A stretch of 53,415 bases of DNA from Gemmataceae bacterium (GTDB lineage Bacteria > Planctomycetota > Planctomycetia > Gemmatales > Gemmataceae), in the NCBI GenBank assembly GCA_009692065.1, contig SHZY01000019.1, positions 1 to 53,415 on the forward strand, given 5' to 3'. The notes beneath the pieces were generated by a model. The model was not told where the DNA came from. It worked only from the letters and a program-made list of their open reading frames with translations, and did not search any database. The translations under genes and the position numbers were made by a program. Positions 24,629-34,177 of the stretch are shown one piece after another (the first letter of the stretch is position 1; each line of letters starts with the position of its first letter).

Positions 24629-27600
24629 TCAAGCCGTCCGTTCCCGCTTGCACAATTCCTTGAATAGATGCCGCGTCTGCGAGGTGTGCCATTCCAGCAC
24701 CTGCAAGAAAATCTGGCCAGCGCTTTGTTCCGCGGTCGCCTCGCAGCCCAGCCTGCGCGCAAGCTTTTCGAGATCTTCCGCCGCCTCCGGCAACTCATCG
24801 AGCGAGCGATTGTGGAAGATACGCAGCCGACTCTCCACGGTACGCATGAAATCGTAGCATGAGCGCAACGTGGCGTGCTCCTCGGAATTGATCAGCCTGA
24901 CCTGGTGAAGCGCATCGAGCGCAAGCCAGGTGTTCGGCTGCCGGACCGCGGGATGTTGTTTACCGTATTTGAGGCGGTACAACTGCGTGATGAACTCGAT
25001 GTCGATGATGCCGCCGAAGCCACGCTTGAGATCCCGTTTGCTGCCCGACGCCTCGACGCGGCTGCGCATCGACATGATTTCATCGGCGATACCTGGCCTC
25101 CATTCCAGATCGTAGATTTGATGGTTGATGCTCCGGATGGCGTGCTCGGCGAAATCGGCATCGCCGAAGACGATACGGGCGCGCGAGAGCGCCTGCCGTT
25201 CCCAGAGTTGGGCGCTACCTTCCTGGTAGTAGCGCTCGAATTCACTCAAGGGCAACACCAGGCTGCCGGAGTTACCGGTCGGCCTTAGTCGCATATCGAC
25301 CTGGTAAAGCCGGCCACGCGGGCCCATGTAGCTGGCTGCCCGAATGATCTGACGGGCCAATTCCGAGAAGAAGTGAAAGTTGTCGGTCAATTCGAAGCGA
25401 TCCCAGCGCGACGAACCGGTCGGCGGCATGGTGCGGCCGTCGCCTTCGTAGATCAGGATCAAATCGAGATCGCTGTGGTAGCTCATCTCGCGGCCGCCCA
25501 GCTTGCCAAGACCCAGGAGCACATATCGGCTCGGCTGGCCGGCACGCGGGCCCTCGGTCAAGCTCGGCACTCCGAGGCGGCACGCCATGATCGGGTACTG
25601 CAGCGTCGCAAGCTCGATGAGAATCGTCTCGGCGAGATCGCTCAGCTCGCGCGTCGTCGAGATGATGTCGTCCTTGCCTAGGATGTCGCGCACGCCGATT
25701 CGCAGCAACTCCTTGTCCTGGAAACTGTGCAGGATCGGATCGGGATCATCGGCATTGCGACAAAGCTCGGTCAGTTCCTGGCGCAATTCGTCGAAGGTGC
25801 GCGGCAGGTTGAGCACGAGGCTGTCAAGCAACTCGTCGATCATGCCGGGATTGTTGATGAGGATTTCCGAAAGGAACTGACTCCAGGCGCACAATTCGAC
25901 GTAGAGCTTCAAGCTTGGCGTGTTGAAGCTGAACAGTTCCCACAGCACGGCCTTGCCACCCAGCGACGCGGAAACCTTTTCGAGATTGACGAGAGCCAAA
26001 TCGGGATCGGGCGTTTCGGCAATCGCCTGCAACAGCTTCGGCGCGATGTTGGCGAGAAACTGCCGGCAACGACGCGATTCGAGAAACGGGATTGTCTCGG
26101 TGGCGAGCTGATTGAGGTTCAGATACGCCGCTTGGGCGTCCTTGAACGGGTACTTGCCGAGCACCGCCTGGATCCGTTCGATGTCGGGATGCGGGTCGAG
26201 GAGCAGGTCGGCTTCGGGCGCTTCCTGGTCACTCGCAAAGGATTGGTGCAAGAGATGATTGAGAATGTCGCGGTTGGTGTTGGTCTTGGCGCGGTAGTCC
26301 TCAAGAAACGCATCGAGCGGGTCGAGGGGCGTGGGACCAGCGGCGAGTAGAGACGGATCGCTTACCTCGTGCCCCTCGGCCCTCACTTCTCGTCCCGCAT
26401 AACCCATCCGCAGAGCGAGTTTGCGCAGCTCCGCCGGCTTTTCCGGCATGCGATGGGTCTGCTGGTCGAACATGATCTGCAAGCGGTGCTCGATCTTACG
26501 CAGGAATCGGTAGGTGCTGTCGAGGGCGCGATACTCGGAGTCGGTCAGGCAGCGGGCTTTCTCCAGAGCGCGGATCGCCTTGAGCGTGTTGCTCTGGCGA
26601 ATTTCGGGAAGATCGCCGCCATTGGCGAGTTGTAGAAATTGGATGGTGAACTCGACGTCGCGGATGCCACCGTGTCCCGTCTTGACCTCGGTGTCACTTT
26701 CGCCGTGCGGCCCCGATTTGTGTTCGATCTTGCGTTTCAGGGCCTTGATTTCGTTGATCTCTGCAACGCTCAGGTAGCGGCGATAGACAAACGGCTCGAT
26801 TGCCCGCATGAATTCCTCACCCAGCGTAGCATCACCAGCCACGGGCCGCACCTTGATCAAAGCCTGCCGCTCCCAGGTTCGCCCGAGCGTATCGTAGTAC
26901 GAGAGCGTGCTGGCGAGAGCTCGCGCCAACGGGCCGCGATGGCCTTCCGGACGCAAACGCAGATCGACCCGGTACGCCATGCCTCCCTCGGTGTGCGCGC
27001 TGAGCAGCCGCACCACCTCCGAGCAAACTCGGCCAAAATAATCGTCATTCGAGATGATCGTGACGCGCTGGCCGCGCGTTAGGCCTTCCTCGTCGTAAAG
27101 GAAAATCAAATCGATGTCGCTGGAGTAATTGAGTTCCTTGCCGCCCAGCTTTCCAAAACCAAGGATGACGCAGCGGGCCGGCTCGTCGCCATTCGTGAAG
27201 GGTTCACCGAAACGCTTGCTGATGTTGCGCCGGCCCGTTTCCAGGGCAACTTCCAGCGATGTGTCGGCCACGCGCGAGATGTCCCGCGTGATTTCCTCGA
27301 GCGGTCGATCGCGAATGATGTCATTGGCGCCGATTCGCAACATCTGCCTTTGCCGAAAACGGCGAAAGGCGCGCAGGACGCTGGAGTCCTCGTAGGCCGC
27401 TTCCACGTCGGCACGCAGTTGCTCCAGCATCTCCGCCCGGCTCGGGCTGGATCGCAATGGAATGCGCAACATCTCCAGGTAATCGGGATTGGTGATCAAA
27501 AGGTCGCTGAAGAATTGGCTGGTGCTGAAGAGCTGCAGCATCGTTTCCAGCGTGCGTGCGCGGCCTTCCATCAAGGTCGGCATTGCAGTCGGGCCGGCAC

Positions 27601-27829
27601 TCTCGAAATAGCGATCCAGATTGTTCAACGCCATATCCGGATCGGGGCAGCGCGGCAGAAGCCTACCCACCGGGTGGCATAGCTCGCTCAGCCCGTTGAG
27701 CCCGAGCACCTCGGCGATTCCCGCGAGATTGCTTTTGCCACGCTCGATGTCGCTGACGTCCCAATCAACGAGGAGCTTGCGCGCCTGTTCGGGCGATTCC
27801 AGACATTGGCGCAGTTCGTCGGTTTGCAT
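24629..27829 (-). CDS. glnE: Bifunctional glutamine synthetase adenylyltransferase/adenylyl-removing enzyme
   Basis: GlnE adds and removes AMP on glutamine synthetase. The protein has two nucleotidyltransferase halves: 'GFGKLGGKELNYSSDIDL' at about residues 224-241 (adenylyl-removing half) and 'GLGKLGGREMSYHSDLDLIL' near residue 770 (adenylyltransferase half). Each half is followed by helical 'KRGFGGIIDIEF' / 'TGHGGIRDVEFTIQF' motifs. At 1066 residues it is longer than E. coli GlnE (about 950), with extra sequence between the halves. I start at ATG 27829: the frame is open to 28156, but that extension reads through the inverted repeat and the miaB 3' end in another frame. Confidence 0.92.
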   Translation of the reverse strand: MQTDELRQCLESPEQARKLLVDWDVSDIERGKSNLAGIAEVLGLNGLSELCHPVGRLLPRCPDPDMALNNLDRYFESAGPTAMPTLMEGRARTLETMLQLFSTSQFFSDLLITNPDYLEMLRIPLRSSPSRAEMLEQLRADVEAAYEDSSVLRAFRRFRQRQMLRIGANDIIRDRPLEEITRDISRVADTSLEVALETGRRNISKRFGEPFTNGDEPARCVILGFGKLGGKELNYSSDIDLIFLYDEEGLTRGQRVTIISNDDYFGRVCSEVVRLLSAHTEGGMAYRVDLRLRPEGHRGPLARALASTLSYYDTLGRTWERQALIKVRPVAGDATLGEEFMRAIEPFVYRRYLSVAEINEIKALKRKIEHKSGPHGESDTEVKTGHGGIRDVEFTIQFLQLANGGDLPEIRQSNTLKAIRALEKARCLTDSEYRALDSTYRFLRKIEHRLQIMFDQQTHRMPEKPAELRKLALRMGYAGREVRAEGHEVSDPSLLAAGPTPLDPLDAFLEDYRAKTNTNRDILNHLLHQSFASDQEAPEADLLLDPHPDIERIQAVLGKYPFKDAQAAYLNLNQLATETIPFLESRRCRQFLANIAPKLLQAIAETPDPDLALVNLEKVSASLGGKAVLWELFSFNTPSLKLYVELCAWSQFLSEILINNPGMIDELLDSLVLNLPRTFDELRQELTELCRNADDPDPILHSFQDKELLRIGVRDILGKDDIISTTRELSDLAETILIELATLQYPIMACRLGVPSLTEGPRAGQPSRYVLLGLGKLGGREMSYHSDLDLILIYEGDGRTMPPTGSSRWDRFELTDNFHFFSELARQIIRAASYMGPRGRLYQVDMRLRPTGNSGSLVLPLSEFERYYQEGSAQLWERQALSRARIVFGDADFAEHAIRSINHQIYDLEWRPGIADEIMSMRSRVEASGSKRDLKRGFGGIIDIEFITQLYRLKYGKQHPAVRQPNTWLALDALHQVRLINSEEHATLRSCYDFMRTVESRLRIFHNRSLDELPEAAEDLEKLARRLGCEATAEQSAGQIFLQVLEWHTSQTRHLFKELCKRERTA

Positions 27830-27851
27830 AGGCGTATCGTGGATGGATTCC

Positions 27852-27907
27852 CGAGCCCGCAGCGCAAGCAAAGATTTGGGTTTACCCTTGCTTGCGCTGC
27901 GGGCTCG
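27852..27907. repeat. Perfect 20-bp inverted repeat between miaB and glnE
   Basis: Arm CGAGCCCGCAGCGCAAGCAA (27852-27871) pairs exactly with 27888-27907, and an inner GGGT/ACCC stem sits in the loop. Its translated form (LRARSASKG) resembles a peptide common in planctomycete gene predictions, which suggests a dispersed family. Confidence 0.9.
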
Positions 27908-27915
27908 TAAGCAAA

Positions 27916-29361
27916 CTACCCGATCAACGGCAACGCAATTCGCTCGCGATTCGCCCCAGGCACCTCGCAACAATCCCCGAGGCCGCCAACTTGCTCGCCG
28001 GACACCACCTTGCCGAACAACGTGAATGACGTCGCCTCGTCGATGTCGATCTGCATCGACTGGCCTACGAGGCGAGGATTGCCGTCGAAGACGACGATGT
28101 GATCGCTCATCGTGCGGCCCGTCAACTGCATCGGAGCGCCGGCGTCGTGCTTCCACGCGTTCTTGCTCGGTCCCTCGACCAGCACCTCGACACGCTGCCC
28201 GATGAAACGCCGGTGATCCTGCAAGCTGGCGGCATTCTGAATCGTCAGCAGGTCGTTGTTGCGGCGTTTCTTCACGTCTTCGGGCACATCGTCGGCGTAG
28301 AGCTCATGGCCGCGGGTGCCGGGGCGTGGGCTGTACTTGAAAATGAAGCTATTCTTGAACCTCGACGCGCCCACCAGTTCACATGTCTTCTCGAAGGACT
28401 CCTCCGATTCGCCTGAGAACCCGACGATGAAGTCGCTCGAAATCGCGACACCCGGCACGATTTCGCGGCATCGGCTCAGCATGTCGCGATAGAATTCCAC
28501 CGTGTACATGCGCTTCATTCGCTTGAGGACTTCGTTGCAACCCGACTGCGCCGGCACGTGCAGGTAAGGGCAGACCTTGGGCAGATCGCGCACCGCATGC
28601 AGCAAGTCGTCGGTCATGTCCTTGGGATAGTTCGTGATGAACTTGATGCGCTCGATGCCAGGCGTGTCGTGAATACGCCCCAAAAGATCGCAAAGACGTG
28701 ACGTGCCGTAGTGGTAGCTGTTGACCGTCTGGCCCAGGAGCGTGATTTCCTTGCAGCCTTCGCCGGCAAGCTGGCGGACCTCGGCGGCGATCTGCTCCGG
28801 GTGCCGGCTCTGCTCCGGGCCGCGCACGGCGGGCACGATGCAGTACGTGCAAAACTTGTCGCAGCCGATCATGATGCGGACGAACGCCTGGAAGCGATTG
28901 GGCCGCATCGACGGGTCGCGCATCGGATCGTAGCTTTCAAAGCTGCGTTCGACCTCGTGACGCGACTCTGTGCGATCCAGGCTCAGTGCGATTTGCAGCG
29001 TGCCGGTCTCTTGCGCAGTCTGAATCAGTGCAGGCAACTGCGCGAGCTGACCGGTGCCGCAAATGATATCCACGTGCGGCGCCCTCTTCTTGATCAGCTC
29101 CTGATCCTTCTGTGCCATGCAGCCGAGGACTCCGATGATCGCATCGGGGTGCTCGTTCTTGTGGTGTCGAAGCCTACCCAGGGCGCTGTATATCTTGTCC
29201 TCGGCATGCTGGCGGACGCTACAGGTGTTGAAGAAGATGACGTCGGCATCGGCGGTCGATTCGGTCAGCTCGTAGCCCTGCCGGCGCAGACTGCCCACGA
29301 CCAACTCGCTATCGAGCACATTCATCTGGCAGCCAACGGTTTCAAGGTAGAGTTTTGGCAT
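27916..29361 (-). CDS. miaB: tRNA-2-methylthio-N6-dimethylallyladenosine synthase MiaB
   Basis: MiaB is a radical-SAM methylthiotransferase acting at A37 of tRNAs. The 481 residues show the UPF0004 N-terminus 'YLETVGCQMNVLDSELV' with cluster cysteines (also 'FFNTCSVRQHAE', 'GVLGCMAQ'), the radical-SAM triad 'GCDKFCTYCIVP' (CxxxCxxC), 'GQTVNSYHYG', and a C-terminal TRAM domain ('RRFIGQRVEVLVEG'). No Shine-Dalgarno is obvious before the ATG. It follows fmt on the same strand by 69 nt; a GTTTAGCGCCCGC half element (29379-29392) lies in that gap. Translation-related context (def, fmt, miaB) fits its role. Confidence 0.94.
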   Translation of the reverse strand: MPKLYLETVGCQMNVLDSELVVGSLRRQGYELTESTADADVIFFNTCSVRQHAEDKIYSALGRLRHHKNEHPDAIIGVLGCMAQKDQELIKKRAPHVDIICGTGQLAQLPALIQTAQETGTLQIALSLDRTESRHEVERSFESYDPMRDPSMRPNRFQAFVRIMIGCDKFCTYCIVPAVRGPEQSRHPEQIAAEVRQLAGEGCKEITLLGQTVNSYHYGTSRLCDLLGRIHDTPGIERIKFITNYPKDMTDDLLHAVRDLPKVCPYLHVPAQSGCNEVLKRMKRMYTVEFYRDMLSRCREIVPGVAISSDFIVGFSGESEESFEKTCELVGASRFKNSFIFKYSPRPGTRGHELYADDVPEDVKKRRNNDLLTIQNAASLQDHRRFIGQRVEVLVEGPSKNAWKHDAGAPMQLTGRTMSDHIVVFDGNPRLVGQSMQIDIDEATSFTLFGKVVSGEQVGGLGDCCEVPGANRERIALPLIG

Positions 29362-29430
29362 GGGGCCCTGGTGGATTTCGTTTAGCGCCCGCAGGTGAGC
29401 GCCAGAACGGGGATCGCTATACGCGATATT

Positions 29431-30399
29431 CTACTTGACGAAGGCATCCGGTGGAATGGCATTGCCGCGCAGGAAGTCCTGAGCGGACATGCGCCGTTTG
29501 CCGGCGGGTTGCAGTTCGATGATTTCGATCCAGGTACTCTCGCCGCAGTGGATCCATAATTTGGAGCCGTCCGTGAGCACGGAGCCCAGGACCCTCACCC
29601 CCAGCCCCTCTCCCGGAGGGAGAGGGGAGGGTTTAGCTCGCTGCACGATAAGCCGCACCGGTTCGGACCCCGCGCGATGCAGATGCGTGTACGCCGTCGG
29701 CCACGGTTGCATGGCGCGGATTTGGTTGCAGACGGCGGCGGCGGCGCGCGACCAGTCGATCAGGCCGTGCTCCTTTGTCAGCTTCGGAGCCTTTGTTACC
29801 TTGCTTTTGTCCTGCGGAATGCCAGCGACCGGGCCGGCGGCGAGCTTGCTGATGGTTTCAACGGCGAGCCGAGCACCGAGAGGACCGAGGCGTGCTTCGA
29901 GGTCGCCTGCGGTTTCGTCCGGCAAGATGTCGACCTTTTCTTGCGCGAGCATGTCGCCGGCGTCGAGTGAAATCGACATGCGGATGATGGTGACACCCGC
30001 ATGCTGCTCGGCATGGTAGATCGCCCAGTTGATCGGGGCGGCGCCGCGGTACTTCGGCAGCAGTGACGCATGCACGTTGATGCCGCCCAAGGGCGTGACG
30101 GCCAGCACGTCCTTGCACAGGATTTGTCCATAGGCGGCGACGACAAGTAGATCGGGATGGAGAGCCGCCAAGGATGCGACGCCTTCCGGGGTGTTGATGC
30201 TCTCGGGCTGCAGCACGGGGATGTTGCGTGCGACGGCGATGTCTTTCATCCCCTGGCGGGCCTGGCGGGTGGAGCCTCGTTCCTTGCCGGTGGCGCGGTC
30301 CGGCTGCGTCACCAGGCCGACGACGGAGTGTGCGGTGTCCAGAAGTTTCAGAAACGTCGGCTCCGCGAAGGAGCCGGTTCCCATCATGACGAGACGCAT
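29431..30399 (-). CDS. fmt: Methionyl-tRNA formyltransferase with in-frame repeat insertion
   Basis: Fmt formylates initiator Met-tRNA. The N-terminal domain has 'MGTGSFAEPTFLKLL', the catalytic 'GGINVHASLLPKYRGAAPIN' (Asn/His) and 'SISLDAGDMLAQEKV' (Asp). The C-terminal OB-fold ends with 'IELQPAGKRRMSAQDFLRG', as in E. coli Fmt. Within the C-terminal domain, about 15 residues (KPSPLPPGEGLGVRV) are encoded by a GC-rich palindromic repeat at 29590-29636. I start at ATG 30399; a GTG at 30405 overlaps the def stop (GTGA) and is an alternative. Either way, def and fmt are translationally coupled. Confidence 0.93.
   Translation of the reverse strand: MRLVMMGTGSFAEPTFLKLLDTAHSVVGLVTQPDRATGKERGSTRQARQGMKDIAVARNIPVLQPESINTPEGVASLAALHPDLLVVAAYGQILCKDVLAVTPLGGINVHASLLPKYRGAAPINWAIYHAEQHAGVTIIRMSISLDAGDMLAQEKVDILPDETAGDLEARLGPLGARLAVETISKLAAGPVAGIPQDKSKVTKAPKLTKEHGLIDWSRAAAAVCNQIRAMQPWPTAYTHLHRAGSEPVRLIVQRAKPSPLPPGEGLGVRVLGSVLTDGSKLWIHCGESTWIEIIELQPAGKRRMSAQDFLRGNAIPPDAFVK
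29590..29636 (-). repeat. GC-rich palindromic element inside fmt
   Basis: On the coding strand the element runs from AAACCCTCCCCTCTCCC to GGGGGTGAGGG, with a 10-bp hairpin (CCCCTCTCCC 29605-29614, GGGAGAGGGG 29618-29627, loop 3 nt). It keeps the fmt frame open. A second copy lies at 43266-43311 inside the TIGR01777 gene. Confidence 0.85.
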
Positions 30400-30401
30400 T
30401 T

Positions 30402-30986
30402 TCACGGACGCCCTTCGAGGGCCGCCAGCAGTTTTTCGATTTCGAGGTTCGGCGGAATCTCGCCTTTTTCCTGGGCTTCACGGAATGCCTTTTCGAACTT
30501 CTTCACCGAGGAACGCGCCGCAAGACGAGCGATCGGGCCCATCATGTCGATGAACAAGACGCCGTTGAGGTGATCGAGTTCGTGTTGCCAGGCGCGGGCT
30601 TCCAGATCGCTGGCGACCTTTTCGACCAGCTTGCCCTTGAGATCATAGGCGTGCACCTTGATGGTCTCGGCTCGGCGCACATCCTGATAGAGACCGGGGA
30701 AGCTGAGGCAGCCTTCCTCGCCCAGCATCACGCCCTTCTTCTCGACAATCTGCGGATTGAGGAAAACCTCCTCACACTCGGGCTTGTCTGGATCGCCCGT
30801 GATGTTCATGACGAGGAGCTGAAACGGTAGCGCAACCTGCGGCGCGGCCAGGCCGAGGCCATTCGCCTGGTACATCAGTTCCATCATCTCGCCGATCTGG
30901 AGGTGCAGCTCCTTGTCGATCGACGTGACCGGCTGGGCCTTATGCCGCAGGGCCGGATGCGGGTAATGAACGATCTTGCGGGGCAT
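30402..30986 (-). CDS. def: Peptide deformylase
   Basis: Def removes the N-formyl group from nascent proteins using a metal. The 194 residues contain all three motifs: GLGLAAPQV (motif 1), EGCLSFPG (motif 2, metal Cys) and QHELDHLNG (motif 3, H-E-x-x-H). I start at ATG 30986 (MPRKIVHYPHPALR), the family's usual N-terminus; the longer frame to 31052 adds a Cys/Pro stretch with no homology I recognise. A C-terminal tail of about 30 residues is acidic and helical. Its stop overlaps the fmt start region, the classic def-fmt operon. Confidence 0.94.
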   Translation of the reverse strand: MPRKIVHYPHPALRHKAQPVTSIDKELHLQIGEMMELMYQANGLGLAAPQVALPFQLLVMNITGDPDKPECEEVFLNPQIVEKKGVMLGEEGCLSFPGLYQDVRRAETIKVHAYDLKGKLVEKVASDLEARAWQHELDHLNGVLFIDMMGPIARLAARSSVKKFEKAFREAQEKGEIPPNLEIEKLLAALEGRP

Positions 30987-31060
30987 AGCGCAACCTGGAA
31001 AACAGGGCGTGGACGTTTCGTTTATTATTCCGCGATTGGATGGAAATGACAAGTCGAGCC

Positions 31061-31108
31061 GTTTACGTTTATCGCCCGCATGGCGCCACGCAGACGCTAA
31101 ACGTAAAC
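31061..31108. repeat. Imperfect inverted repeat, GTTTACGTTTA family
   Basis: GTTTACGTTTA (31061-31071) pairs with TAAACGTAAAC (31098-31108); the inner part (TCGCCCGC against CAGACGC) is degraded. It lies between the DUF4340 stop and the def leader on the minus strand. Confidence 0.75.
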
Positions 31109-31112
31109 TTGG

Positions 31113-34085
31113 CTACTCCGTCGCCGAGCGTTCCTTGCCGAAGTAGGCCGGGCCGCGCAGGATAGAGTCAACCGTCTGCAGCGGGATAAAGAAGACGGCC
31201 TTGGGCCAATACGACGAGTTGGCGAAGTGGCCGTGATGCAGGTGGCTGGTGCCGATTTTGAGCGTGACGACCTTGCCGTCTTCGAAGGTTAGGTCGAGCT
31301 TGATGGCCGCCTCCCTGTCGCCGAGCTTGTGGTCGCTGCGCGGGCCATCGGTGTAGCCGACGAAGCGGCTGGTGTCGAGCTTGGCCATGTCCTTGAGGAA
31401 CTGCGCGACCTTGTCGGAATCGAGCTGAAATTCCGGAATGTTGGACTTGTCGATCCAGGTCCACTGAGGCTCCGGAGCCTTATCCGGCTCCTTGGCCTTT
31501 TCTTTATCCTTTTCCTTTTCCTTGCCGATCTCTTTCGCCTTCTCCGGCGGATCATTGGGCTTGTCGGTTTTCTTCGCCGTTCGCTCGAATTGGTAGGAAC
31601 GCAACTCGAAGCCATTGCGGACCTCCAGGCGGACCTCCTTCACTTTGCCGGCATCGAACTGGTGCACCACGCCCGTGATCTCCGGCGACGCAAAGTTGAC
31701 GATGCTTAACGGGGCCTGGCCAACCATCGCCAGGTAGGAGCCAAACCGCAGGGCATACGCGTTCATCATGAAGGTGCGGTCACGCAGGTCTCTCTCCTTG
31801 ACAAACTTGACTCGCGGTGTGTCAACGAGGAACAGCATCTTGCTGCCGGAGTGGCGGGCGTAGGTTGCCTTGTCCTTTTCGGCGTCGTTCTCCTTGCCGA
31901 ACTCGATGGTGACGATTTCCCCCTCGTCGCGTTCATGGGCGCCAACCACAAAGCTGGCGGCAAGGAGCGGCATCGAGAATTCGCTCACCGACAGACCGAC
32001 CAGGCCCGCGGCGGGGCTGGCCGTGACCGATTTCTTGTCGACCGTGATCGAGCTGCCTGCGACGACGTTCTTCTTGACGTTGAGCGTGGCGACGACGGAC
32101 GGATTCTTCAGACCGTACTTCTCGAGATCTTCCTTGTCGTCAAGCTTCTTGACCCATTTGGCGGCCGAAAGCTGGCCGAGCATGCTGACAATCCGGTCCG
32201 CGTTGCCGGTATCGGCAAGCTTGGCATCGGCGGACTTCTCCTTGATGTACCAGTACGATTTGCCGTCGAGCTGTCGGCGTTCGAGTTCGATGGTTTCCGG
32301 GCCCTTGTCAGTGGTGCGTTGCAACTTGACGGCAGTCGCTTGAAACGCGGCAAACGTCGGCAGTTCCGTGTCGAGATATGCCAGGGCAACGCCTTCGGCC
32401 GGCAGCAATTTCTCGACGAACTCCTTCTTCATCGTGAACCAGTTCTTGGTGGTGCCGTCTTCGAGCGTGCGGCGGATGTAAACGTGATCCTTGTCGATCT
32501 TCTTGTCGGCGGTCAGCACCGGCTTGGAACTGATCGCGATGGTGACGACGGCTTTCGCGTCTTTCTTCAACGCGGGCAGGGGATCGACCTTCGGCTCGTC
32601 TTTCTTGGGGTCCTTTTTGGGATCCAGCTTGTCGTCCTTTTTCTCTTCTTTCTTTTCTTCCTTCTTGTCCTTGTCAATCCCGCCGATGTAGATGAAAATC
32701 TCGGCGAGCGGCGCATCGAAACCGAACTCGGTGTCTTTCTTCTTGGCATCGGGTTCTTTGTCGCCGACGAACTCCACAATCGCCTTGCGGCCCAGGACCT
32801 GATCAAGCAGCGTATTGAGGGCGGTAGAGCTGGCCTTCGCCGTCTTCTTCTCCGTACTCTGGAGCATTTGCCACTGTGTTTCCACCATCTCCGGCGGCAG
32901 GCGGAAGTCGGCCTTCGCGGGCTCCAGGAAGAACTTCGTCTCTTCCTGGCCTTTCTTGATGACAACGACATCGATCTTCTTGGCCTCGAAGGCGGCAACA
33001 TCGCGGCTGCGAAGCTTGCCGGGATCTGCCAGCGCCTTCTCGATCGGGGCGAGTCGGTTGGCGTTGATCTTGACGACGCCGTCATCGGTGTCAAGGCGGG
33101 CGTAGAAAAACTCCGTTCCCTTCTTGCCGCCGATTTTCTTGCCGACCAGGAGGGTTTCCTTGGTGATCCCGTCCTTCTCGCCGCTGGTGATTTCGATGCG
33201 CATCGCTTCCTTGCCGCTCTCGACGCCGAATTCAGCGTGGGGGCTGCCAAGCGGAACGAAATCTTCCTCGTCGTCCACCATCATCTTGATCACGTCGCCC
33301 AGAAGCCCCTTGACGCCGCCGGGCGTCGAAGGCGGTTCGGGTTTCTTGAACATGTCCTTGTGCGGATCCTTCTTCTTGTCCTCGGGTTCGGCCGATTCAA
33401 AGCCGGCGAAGCCGATGGCGGGCTCCAGGATCGACCAGGTGCTGTTCTCGTTGCGGCGGACGCGGAGCGGTTGATCTCCCGCTTTGACCAGAATGCCCGT
33501 GACGCTCGTCTCGCCGAAATCGAATAGCCGGCGCGAGCGAAGATGGTTCGGGTTCTTAATGAAGATGCCTTCGAGATCCTTCTTGGCGACGCCGCAGACC
33601 TTGTCAGGCCGACCGCCCGAGGCAACGTAGACCAGCGTCTTGTCGGCGTTTTCCTTGCCGACGATGAACGTCCATTTCTTCGCCTCACCCTTGATCTTGC
33701 CGAACAAGGTGACTTCCAGCATCGGCGCGCCAAATCCATAAGAGGCCGCATCCTTGGTGATCTCGGCATTCTCATCGTGCCGGGCCTCGCGGAGCTGCTT
33801 GATGATTTGGTTCTCGATGCGGAATCCCTCGACGCGAGCTTGCTGCTGGCCCTCTTTGAGGAACCACTTGTCATCGACCGTGATCAGCTCGAATTCGACC
33901 GCGTCCTTGCCTTTTTCGCTCTGCTTGATCAGCACCTTGTCGATCTTGGCGTCCTTGGAGCGCACGCTATTTTCCAGCACGAAGGCCGGATCGCTGGCCG
34001 ACTTCTTGTGCGCGATCATCAGACCGAACACCCAGAGCATGGTGAGCAGCAAGCCGAAGAACAAGGCGGTGATGCGAAAGTTCAT
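31113..34085 (-). CDS. DUF4340 domain-containing protein of the Gld-like operon
   Basis: The 990-residue protein has one N-terminal membrane anchor (MNFRITALFFGLLLTMLWVF) and a long, probably extracytoplasmic region of repeated DUF4340-type beta domains ('DDKWFLKEG', 'YGFGAPMLEVTLFG', 'YGLKNPSVVATL', 'YWYIKEKSAD'). Lys/Glu/Asp-rich linkers (KKEEKKEEKKDDK, EKEKDKEKAKEPDK) separate the blocks. DUF4340 proteins accompany GldG-type ABC systems, as here, but their role is unknown. GGAGGGG precedes ATG 34085. The frame stays open to 34343, but that extension translates the inverted repeat at 34111-34163 and the end of the upstream gene. Confidence 0.85.
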   Translation of the reverse strand: MNFRITALFFGLLLTMLWVFGLMIAHKKSASDPAFVLENSVRSKDAKIDKVLIKQSEKGKDAVEFELITVDDKWFLKEGQQQARVEGFRIENQIIKQLREARHDENAEITKDAASYGFGAPMLEVTLFGKIKGEAKKWTFIVGKENADKTLVYVASGGRPDKVCGVAKKDLEGIFIKNPNHLRSRRLFDFGETSVTGILVKAGDQPLRVRRNENSTWSILEPAIGFAGFESAEPEDKKKDPHKDMFKKPEPPSTPGGVKGLLGDVIKMMVDDEEDFVPLGSPHAEFGVESGKEAMRIEITSGEKDGITKETLLVGKKIGGKKGTEFFYARLDTDDGVVKINANRLAPIEKALADPGKLRSRDVAAFEAKKIDVVVIKKGQEETKFFLEPAKADFRLPPEMVETQWQMLQSTEKKTAKASSTALNTLLDQVLGRKAIVEFVGDKEPDAKKKDTEFGFDAPLAEIFIYIGGIDKDKKEEKKEEKKDDKLDPKKDPKKDEPKVDPLPALKKDAKAVVTIAISSKPVLTADKKIDKDHVYIRRTLEDGTTKNWFTMKKEFVEKLLPAEGVALAYLDTELPTFAAFQATAVKLQRTTDKGPETIELERRQLDGKSYWYIKEKSADAKLADTGNADRIVSMLGQLSAAKWVKKLDDKEDLEKYGLKNPSVVATLNVKKNVVAGSSITVDKKSVTASPAAGLVGLSVSEFSMPLLAASFVVGAHERDEGEIVTIEFGKENDAEKDKATYARHSGSKMLFLVDTPRVKFVKERDLRDRTFMMNAYALRFGSYLAMVGQAPLSIVNFASPEITGVVHQFDAGKVKEVRLEVRNGFELRSYQFERTAKKTDKPNDPPEKAKEIGKEKEKDKEKAKEPDKAPEPQWTWIDKSNIPEFQLDSDKVAQFLKDMAKLDTSRFVGYTDGPRSDHKLGDREAAIKLDLTFEDGKVVTLKIGTSHLHHGHFANSSYWPKAVFFIPLQTVDSILRGPAYFGKERSATE

Positions 34086-34110
34086 ATTGCGAAATCCCCT
34101 CCAGTGGACG

Positions 34111-34163
34111 CCCTGCGATGAGGTACTCCGAATCCCAGGGATTCGGAGTACCTCATCGCAGGG
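34111..34163. repeat. Perfect 26-bp inverted repeat with 1-nt centre, TGAGGTACYCCGAA family
   Basis: Arm 34111-34136 (begins CCCTGCGATGAGGTACTCCG) is exactly complementary to 34138-34163. It lies between the GldG-like and DUF4340 genes, 25 nt before the DUF4340 start. The core matches the element at 14256-14293. Confidence 0.92.
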
Positions 34164-34177
34164 CTTGCCACACATTT

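Noticed and set aside
27830-28156. N-terminal extension of glnE by 109 codons
   Set aside because: The extension translates an inverted repeat and the 3' end of miaB out of frame; GlnE homology begins at 27829.
31851-33527. Long open frame (558 codons) antisense to the DUF4340 gene
   Set aside because: Its composition is the complement of a Lys/Asp-rich coding strand; no family motif appears, while the minus strand has a clear domain structure.
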